64,000 nucleotides of DNA from Gammaproteobacteria bacterium. GTDB taxonomy: Bacteria; Pseudomonadota; Gammaproteobacteria; UBA1113. How positions within the stretch are numbered: the first letter of the stretch is position 1; every line of letters begins with the position of its first letter. Shown here piece after piece: positions 35,944 to 44,500 of this stretch. The stretch lies in the NCBI GenBank assembly GCA_021773305.1, contig JAJFKH010000040.1, positions 1-64,000 of the forward strand. Direction: 5' to 3'. Position numbers and translations under genes: made by a program. Under the pieces are notes generated by a model. It saw nothing but the letters and a program-made list of their open reading frames with translations. It did not search any database and was not told the DNA's origin.

Positions 35944-36345
35944 CTATGTTTCCAAATTGCGAGAAGAAAAAGGCTTTGGAAACAGTTCTCCAAGGGTGAC
36001 TGTTTGGCGAATTTCTTTCGGATCGGCTATATGGATTAACATATTTTTATCACCAAATTCCTCTAATCGTTGTAGGCATGCACCGCAGGGAAAACAGAGT
36101 TGTTTTCCTTGGGCGACGATGACGACTTCAAGGATAATTTTTTCTCCTGCACTGATCATTTGGCAGATTGCAGACATTTCAGCACAACAGGTTAGGCCGT
36201 AGGATGCATTTTCTACGTTACATCCTGCGTACAGCGTATCTTGTTGAGTTCGGACACAAGCACCTACCGTATAGTGAGAATAGGGCGCATAGGCATTATT
36301 CATGGCTTTGACCGCTTGGGCAAACATGTTGTCTGTGACATTCAT
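35944..36345 (-). CDS. cdd: Cytidine deaminase
   Basis: Deaminates cytidine/deoxycytidine to uridine; short tetrameric type, 133 aa. Zinc and catalytic motifs are CNVENASYGLTCCAEMSAI (with the CAE proton donor) near residue 50 and FPCGACLQRL near residue 84. An in-frame GTG at 36363 would give six more residues, but ATG 36345 forms an ATGA overlap with the pit stop and starts MNVTDNMFAQAVKAM, as expected. Its uridine product suits the nearby uridine-phosphorylase-like enzyme. Confidence 0.95.
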   Translation of the reverse strand: MNVTDNMFAQAVKAMNNAYAPYSHYTVGACVRTQQDTLYAGCNVENASYGLTCCAEMSAICQMISAGEKIILEVVIVAQGKQLCFPCGACLQRLEEFGDKNMLIHIADPKEIRQTVTLGELFPKPFSSRNLET

Positions 36346-37601
36346 AGCTTGATGACGAGCCACTTCAATATATTAAAATAAGCCATGGCAAATAGTGCAC
36401 CGGCAGGGATGGTAATCATCCAAGACATAAAAATATTTCTTACTACAGTCATATTCAAGGCACCAATTCCTCGGGCAAGCCCCACACCGAGAATACCACC
36501 GACCAGGGTTTGGGTTGCGGAAACCGGGATCCCAGTTCCTGTTGCCAGGACGACAGTAAAGGCTGCTGATAGGGTCGCGGCAAAAGCACGGCTGGGGGTT
36601 AAACCGGTAATGCGATTTCCCACAGTGGCAATGACATTACGGCCATACATGATAAAGCCAATGACCACGCCGGCACAGCCTAAAAAGGTAATGGCCGGAT
36701 GAATCGTGTTAGAAAATTCTACTTCGCCACCAGATTGTACCACGCCAATAATTGCTGCCATGGGGCCGACTGCAATGGCAATATCATTAGAGCCATGAGC
36801 AAATATCATGGCGCAGGCAGTGAAAATCATCAAAGTACTAAATATTTTCTCTGCATTGGCAAATTGAACATGGCGAGAAGGTTTGTCAGAAATCGCTAAA
36901 CGGCGGATGCAGAGCATACCGATAAACATGGTGAGCAAACCAATACTTAAGGTAATATCGAGCCATAGCATACGGCTTAAGTGGATATCTCGGTGGGCAA
37001 GTCCTCGAACTACCGAAGCCATAGCAAACGCAATACCGATCAAAAATAAGTACAGAGGTGCGTAGCGCTTTGCGTAAAACGTGGGATTAGGCTTCATAAA
37101 AATCATCCTCTGAATACTCATGAGCATGATAAAAGCTAATAGCCCTGCGAGAAGGGGGGAGATGATCCAACTTAAAGCAATCATCATTACCGGTTGCCAT
37201 TGCACCCCATTAAGTCCTAACTGGATAACCCCGAAACCAACAATAGCGCCAATGATGGTGTGGGTAATGGAAACAGGTAAGCCTAAAATGCTTGCGATGG
37301 CCATCCAAGTGCTGCCTGCAAGGAGTACGGCTAACATGCCGTAGACAAAAATTTCAGGGGTGGGGGCAAGCATTGCGGGATTGAGAATACCGTCTCGTAA
37401 AGTATCGCTGACTTGTTCACCGCCAATATAGGCTCCAGCAAACTCAAAGATAATCGCAATGATAAAGACTTGCCGCATGGTGAGAGACTTTGAACCCATG
37501 GTGGTGCTCATGACATTGGCAAGATCGTTAGCGCCGACCCCCCAAGTCATAATGAAGCCAAATAGGCAAGCGAGAATAATGTAGAGTGTACCGTGATCCA
37601 T
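36342..37601 (-). CDS. pit: PiT-family inorganic phosphate transporter
   Basis: Low-affinity phosphate (metal-phosphate) symporter in the inner membrane, 419 aa with about ten hydrophobic segments. The duplicated PiT signatures are present: TWGVGANDLANVMSTTMGSKSL near residue 19 and FAHGSNDIAIAVGPMAAI near residue 262; also LGLPVSITHTIIGAIVGFG near 105 and GIPVSATQTLVGGILGVG near 360. It lies 3 bp after the DUF47 gene, its usual partner, and overlaps cdd. Placing phosphate uptake with phosphorolytic enzymes is metabolically sensible. Confidence 0.96.
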   Translation of the reverse strand: MDHGTLYIILACLFGFIMTWGVGANDLANVMSTTMGSKSLTMRQVFIIAIIFEFAGAYIGGEQVSDTLRDGILNPAMLAPTPEIFVYGMLAVLLAGSTWMAIASILGLPVSITHTIIGAIVGFGVIQLGLNGVQWQPVMMIALSWIISPLLAGLLAFIMLMSIQRMIFMKPNPTFYAKRYAPLYLFLIGIAFAMASVVRGLAHRDIHLSRMLWLDITLSIGLLTMFIGMLCIRRLAISDKPSRHVQFANAEKIFSTLMIFTACAMIFAHGSNDIAIAVGPMAAIIGVVQSGGEVEFSNTIHPAITFLGCAGVVIGFIMYGRNVIATVGNRITGLTPSRAFAATLSAAFTVVLATGTGIPVSATQTLVGGILGVGLARGIGALNMTVVRNIFMSWMITIPAGALFAMAYFNILKWLVIKL

Positions 37602-37604
37602 ATT

Positions 37605-38285
37605 TTATCGCGCGAGTAAGAGTAGTATGTGGTTAGCGACTTGCTCAGCCCGATCGGCAATATCTCCAGTCCAATCGATGAGCTTATAAAGGAATACTGC
37701 ATCGATAGGCGGCAAGTTTTTTTCGATTTCAAACAATTCGTGATGAACCTTCAGCTGCAACTCATCGGATTCATGCTCGATATCGATGATTTTTTCAATC
37801 ATATTCTGTAATACTTCTACTTCATTGCCACGAAAGCCAGTTTCAAGTAATTCATCAATTTCATTGATGGCTTTGAGGGTGACCGCAGTGCTTTCTATGC
37901 AGCTTTTGAGCAAGCTAATATAGGTGGCAGCAATTTCTTCAGGAATGTGCATTTTTCGGCCCATGACAAGCCCAGCAATGTCTTTGGCCTTATTAGCAAT
38001 GCGATCCTGTTTTGAGAGAATTTCTAGAAGATCTTCTCTAGGTACAGGCAAGAATAAGTTCTTAGGTAAGTGTGAACGAATGTCTCTTTTTAAGTCATCT
38101 GCTTCATTTTCATAGCGTACAATATTTTCTTGCTGTTTTTCTGCTTTAGCCCAGTCAGTATCAAGGACTGCGGTAAAAAAGGCCATCAGGGTATTGGCCG
38201 CTGCATAAGCTTTATCCATATGTTCTTGCATTGGACGAATAGGAGATCGGCCAAACATTTTAAAAATAGGATTTAGTGGAGGCAT
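37605..38285 (-). CDS. DUF47 PhoU-like Pit accessory protein
   Basis: 226-aa helical PhoU-like protein (TIGR00153/DUF47), thought to modulate the adjacent Pit transporter. It has regular amphipathic helices with acidic motifs that could bind metals (YENEADDLKRDIRSHLPK near residue 55; DIEHESDELQLKVHHELF near residue 168). Starts MPPLNPIFKMFGRSPIRPMQEH, the usual family N-terminus. First gene of the operon with pit, cdd and punA. Confidence 0.94.
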   Translation of the reverse strand: MPPLNPIFKMFGRSPIRPMQEHMDKAYAAANTLMAFFTAVLDTDWAKAEKQQENIVRYENEADDLKRDIRSHLPKNLFLPVPREDLLEILSKQDRIANKAKDIAGLVMGRKMHIPEEIAATYISLLKSCIESTAVTLKAINEIDELLETGFRGNEVEVLQNMIEKIIDIEHESDELQLKVHHELFEIEKNLPPIDAVFLYKLIDWTGDIADRAEQVANHILLLLAR

Positions 38286-38403
38286 TATGTACTATTCCAT
38301 GTTTTTTTAAGTCACTAGAGATAGGTGCAGTATATCTGGTTATGGCTGTTCTGCCAATATTAGGTTATTAGCGATAAATCATAGATAAATTATGTCCATA
38401 AGT

Positions 38404-38432
38404 TTGTTTTGAACGTTTAACCTGTTCATAAT
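38404..38432 (+). promoter_or_regulatory. Candidate promoter of the giant OTU gene
   Basis: TTGTTT (38404-38409), 17-base spacer, CATAAT (38427-38432), leaving a leader of about 115 bp to the ATG at 38555. The rest of the 269-bp gap between the DUF47 gene and this ATG shows no gene. Confidence 0.45.
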
Positions 38433-38554
38433 AGGTATTACTACCCATACTGTGTTCTAAAAAAATCTTCTAGAATGTAACTCAAGTCTAAACAGCAGGA
38501 AGCAAAAAGCAAAAGAACTGCAACCCGGCTACCTTCACCAATAAGGATACTAAA

Positions 38555-41500
38555 ATGAAACCCACAGAAAATAGTGAACAAACAACATCTGATACTCCGT
38601 CAAGCCAATACCTCACACCCTCAGAGACGGTATTGGGAGCCAAGGATTTACTGTCGAGTAGTGTCGGGAATAAAGTGTCTGGCTTACTTGCAAACGAACA
38701 TGTTTTTGTTAGGTGCTTTAGCAAATATATCAGCTATGTCGTTAATATAGGATCCGATTATGCTGTTAAAGCTGCTGCGGGTGATGATATTCCATCACTC
38801 AAAAATGCTTTGACGGAAGTCGCCGCAAGTGAAATGGTTGACCATGGTATAAATTTATTATTTGGCCCTTGGGGCTTAGTCATTAATACAGCTTTATTGG
38901 CTGGAAAAACATTAGAACCTTTTGCCGACGGGATCCTGGAGAAAACCAACGAGGATTTTTCAAAAGCCGCAAAGGACATGGGGTGGTTGGCAGCCTATGG
39001 CCCTTTAGGGCCTGGAAGCAATCTTGAGGAATATAGTGCGCCTTGGGGATGCGCTGGAGTAGAAGGAGCGACTGCAGTAAAAGGATGTGCATTTATATAC
39101 GATAAAAAAGAGAAAACTATTCAAGTTGTAGCAGACATTATTCGTAATAATTCCGCAAGTCAATGCTATTCTCTCGGCCAACTTGAGCAAGATCAAGCTG
39201 GTTTATTGATACCTCATTTCACCATGATTGACAACCAACAAGATCAGCTTCAAGACAGGATTAAATTGACAGATACTTCGGTAGAGCCTAAGTTTACACT
39301 TTCTGAAAACGATAAAGTGGCTTTTCAAAACAGAAGTGAGAGTCAGTTACACCAATCCGTGTATCAATCCGTAGAGTATTATCTATCATCCAACAAGATA
39401 GCTACAACAGTTAATATGGATAATCAATTGCATCAGCAAATGTTGTGCGTGGGATTGGTTTTACGAGACAATACACCTAATCAAGCATGTGTAAAAAACC
39501 TGAGTGAAGAAGAAAAAAAATTCCTGACGATTGGGTTACTACATAATAAAGAGATACCCTTGCAAGGGATTACGGGTCTTGGCCAACAGGCTTTTTGGAA
39601 AAAAGACGGACAAATGTACTTTGGTGATATAGAAAATTCTATATTTGTGAAGACACCCTCTGTTAACCTTGCCAAGCATACAACGGTTTATATAGGCAAT
39701 TTATTGCAAGCTCAAAAAAACATTGAAGATTTAGGAGGCAAACAAGCAAACGGAGATCTGCATTTATTAAGTCGCGAAGAATTTTTAAATATTTTCACCA
39801 ATAGTAGTCAATCTAAAAATAGCGAAAAAATTCTTCATGATATGATCAAAAGACCAGAGAGTCTCATATTAAGAGAAGGTCTACATGAAAATAACAACAT
39901 ATTGATTTCAGCAGATAATATTGCTGAAATTGTCAAAGGTTCTATTAGTGAAAGTAATTTCCACCAAGTGCTGAATGAGCCTCTGGCGGGAGTTGTTGAG
40001 GAAGGTGTTGTTCAAGTCATGTCGCAATGTACCGCCCAATCATTTTCAAAAGAAAAACAAGAAGCCGGGAATGACATACCCATGAACGAAATGAAAGAGA
40101 GAATCCTTTCTTGCTGCGAGGCAAAAAATAAAAAACTAGAGCAGGTTGTCACCCAGCAGACAGAAAAAAACTGGTTAGACACGGCAAAAAAAGCCGAGTT
40201 TGCTTATAGAGAAATCGCACAGACTCTTATTAGACAGCAACACAGACAATCTGAGTTCAATGAAAAAATAGACAGATTGAAAAATAAAGTAAAAAGGTTT
40301 AACCAACAATTTAGTCTCAATTTGCAATTCAAAGAATTAAAGCAAGCATGTGAAACGGCTAGAGGTACAGCTCAGTGTGAGCAACACTTAAATTTTAGTT
40401 TTCATACACAGATTTACCCACAATTGATGCGCCTGGAGGCAGAAAAATTTTATCGAAATTATAAAAAAGAAACTAGCCAATTAGTGAAAGATGGGAGAGA
40501 AAGTTGGCGTGCGGCGCAAACAATGAATGACAAAATAGTATCTGTCCAAAAAAATCAACAAGAAATTATAAAAAACATTAATGAAATATCTAGAAATGAA
40601 AAAATCAGCTATACTCAAACAGCAGCAGAATTTATTTCTGCGGCATGTCAGTATTCGAAGGATCCACTATCTATCTGTATTTCTTCTATGGCTATGACAA
40701 CATTGAATTTGTTAGGGTTTTGTGATTCAAAAAATGTTGATAAGCTTTTGAAAAAAAACAATAAGGCACTTGAAGTCAACCAGACATTGCTTAGTTATAC
40801 TGCGGGTTTAAAGGATTACTATGAAGGTAATTATCGTTATTCCATAGCGAAAAATGATGAGTTATTTTCAACATTTTTAAATGTGAGTGATTATTTGGCT
40901 CCCAAGGAATTGCGGAAAAGTTTAAGAGAACAAATTGCATTAAAGGAAACTCAAGTTTCAGATTTAGAGGCGGATATTGAAACAGCAGAATCTAATATAA
41001 AGAGAATACGAAATGAAGATCGACATGAAGAATTGGTAAAAAAACAGGCTAAATACCATAATGATCCGGCAGGTTATAATAAAAAATATGGAGAGGAATG
41101 GGATACTTACCAAACCCGTGTAAAAATAGAAGAAAAAAAAAAGGAGAATGCAGAAAAAAGTATTGAAAACACAGAAAAGACAATTAAGAAACTAGAGGGA
41201 TATTTAGATGATGAAGAAGCCGTTGCTGATACACGTGACTATTGGCATGCTCAGATTGAATCTCTATACGGCGATATTTTACCGGAAGACGTCGCTAAAT
41301 TTAAAGAATTACAAGCGGCTTTTAAAGGATTTACAGATTATACTAAACAATTAGATAGTTGGCTCGATCCGCTCAATCAGCCATTAAGAGCGATGGACAA
41401 TATCGTCGGCCAACTGGGTGCTTTAGCAGGAAGAATCGATCCTCAACTTTATCGAGTTTTTAACGCAATGAGTTTAGGCCCTAAAATTTCTGTTCACTTA

Positions 41501-44500
41501 TTACAAGTGTTTCGTAATGCTATGTTGATTTCGTCTGCGGCTCATATGAATAAGGTTATGGATCTCGTGCGGGTGGTTTTTGTGGATTTTTCGAAGTTCA
41601 TGTTGAACATTGCCAATACCGTAGGTATGTTTGTGATGCCGATATTGGGTATAGCCTCTCCAATATTGTCAATCATTACTGCTTTAGTGAATGTGATATG
41701 GCCTGCACCGGATCCTATCAATCAATTAAGTAAGACACTGCAAGCAGGACTGGAGCATCTGGATAAAAAATTAAACATTATTTTTGAACAAATATCTAAG
41801 CAAATAAATGAGTTAGCAAAAGAAATCAATGTGGCAAATGAAAATATTTTGCAAATTTTAAATAAATTACAATATTTAACGAATCTTCATCGTGAAAACA
41901 GCCAGATCACAAACAATCTTATTCGTCTCTATGCCTATCACGTTATAACGGAGATCTTGGCTGACGCAAAAATGACTGAGGATGCTAAACAGATAGAAAA
42001 ATTTAGTTACAGAAGTGTTAAATTATTGAATACTAGTTTGGTTCCTGATTTGCATTTTTACAACAGTCTTAGTTTGTTGGATTCGATAAAATTTAATTCT
42101 GAAGATATCATTAGCGACTTTTATTCTTTACATAAATCGCTATTATCTGCTAGTAATAAATACTATAATGCTGGAAAATTTAACCCCAGTTCAAACGCCC
42201 CGGCTATTTATAAAAATAGATTACATTTACTAGGTTACCTTAAAGGATTTATTGAAAAAAACCTATCGGAGCGATCGCAAAATTATGCTTTGCCAAGTTA
42301 TGAATTGTTTTTACATGTGGCTGACATTTCAATTGCTTATCTTAGTTATTTATATCTGCGTGGAGATAAAGCAGTCAATGAAAAAGTCATAGAGAATAGT
42401 ACCCTTGTGAATTTGGAACTTGAGCTAAATAAAATGCTCCACTTTCTGGTAGAGATTAAATGCGATCCAATATGGTTAGAAGGTTTGGTGAAAGAATATT
42501 TTTCTCATATGATCGAACTGAAAGAGTGTGTAAAATCTATTTTCGATATAAGAAAAAAAAATTTGCAAACAGCAGAAAATAAAGTGAGCAGCAAATTAGC
42601 TCAATTGGCTAGCAAGCTTACGATTTCATCAAAGATCTTAACTCAAGAGGAACAGCGAGAGGTACGCTGCCGGACGAAAGAGAAGTTGACAGATAATAAA
42701 TGGTTGCCCAAGCCCGTGAAGAACGGATTATCTTTCCGTGAGAGTGTTTTAAAAGATATGAAGAATTATAAATTATTCCCTGAGGACATAAAATGGGAAG
42801 GGGAGAAATCTCTTTTGTATTTTTCAAGCGCAAATAAAATCAATTTTCTGGACATTAAATATAATAAATATGATAAATTTATTAAATTATTTTTAGATAG
42901 TAATATGATAAGAGCAACGGATAGCATAGCTTATTTTGTCGATGAAAAAGATGCAAATTTAAGACTTGGCTATTATAAAAATGTCTTAAGCGCGATAAAA
43001 GAAAATGAACATTTACAAAAAGAATGCATAATTGTTCCACATATTGTTGATATTGCTAACCAAGAAAACAGCGCACCTAAATTTCTGCCCTTAATCTTAA
43101 AAGATTCTATTCATTTATCTTCTAAAAGTCGTTTCCAGAACAAAATAGCAACTCACTCTAGCGGGCCAGTCAATATACTACCTTGGAAACGAACTGTATT
43201 AGATGATCTTGAAAGAGGATTGCAACAAAATTTGTTTACGTTACAGTATCGTTATCGTATTAAGGCTATTGAGAAAGATAGAAAAATGAAATACTTCATC
43301 ACGATCATCACATATGTTCTCATAAAAGGTGTTAATAATCAATTTGTTAATAGAGACTTGGCGAATCAACAAGATGTGCCTATCTTAACTAGTGAAAATG
43401 AGATAGGGATACCCATTGATGAAAAAACATTCCATGACTCTTCTATACAGGCTGATAAAATTCAAATCGCTAATGCCCCTGTGCACTTAATGGCAAAAAA
43501 AGGAAAACCCATCCATGGCTCTTCTAGGCGGCTTATAGTTACAATTGAGTTATATCGCAAAAATAATTCTGAAGATGTTTTTGTTTTACTTTCTTATCCC
43601 ATAGAAAATAACCAAGATCTTTCCAATTTGACAGTCGGTATTAGAAAGCACCTAGCTTATGAAGATATCAATTTATCTGCCTATCGATGTTTCGACAAAC
43701 ACCTTGCAAATTTAACCTGGCCAAAAGCAGGAGAGTCAGATAGCGGTATTAATTTGAGTAGAGAATTTAAAGAGTTAATTTTATCCCATTGTAGATATTC
43801 TATTAATGAGTATCCAACAGATGTCATCCTTGGAAAGATACCATTAGTCTATGCCCCTAAACTCAAATTCAAAAAATTGTATAATTATCCATTTAGAATG
43901 GTATACAATTATAATGAACAAAAATACACAGATGATTTTTTAATGAAGTACAATGTCACTGACAACCGTCTATGGCAAGGGATGTATTTAGCCAGTTTTT
44001 ATTTACAACGAGAGCTAAGTTATAGTGAATATAAAACAGAAATTTTAAATTGTTTTGAATCTGCTAAATATGAATATCCTGATGAAGATAGTCAATTCAT
44101 TTATCCTTTGAGAGCCTTAAATGCCCAGAGCATAAAAGAGATGCCATTGAAATTTCCCAGAAAATATATTGAGCAATTAAAAAAACATCCATTAATCAAA
44201 AAACTCTATGAAGCCAGTGGTTACGCCAATATGAATACGATTATCTGTTTTGAATGTAATGCATTGCCATCAAACAATGATCCTGCGTTAACGCATTATT
44301 ATGAATATTCATTAGAGTTGATTTTCTGCTCTTCAATCAATAATGGTGAATATGAACCCATGTTGAGGTTGGATATCATGTCCTTTGTTCTACCCACAAA
44401 TTATACATCAAAGGATATTGATCATTCAGCAGCACTGTATCGATTTTATGATGATCCTTGCGATATTGGATTAATACATGGTTTGATGTATGGTGTTAGC

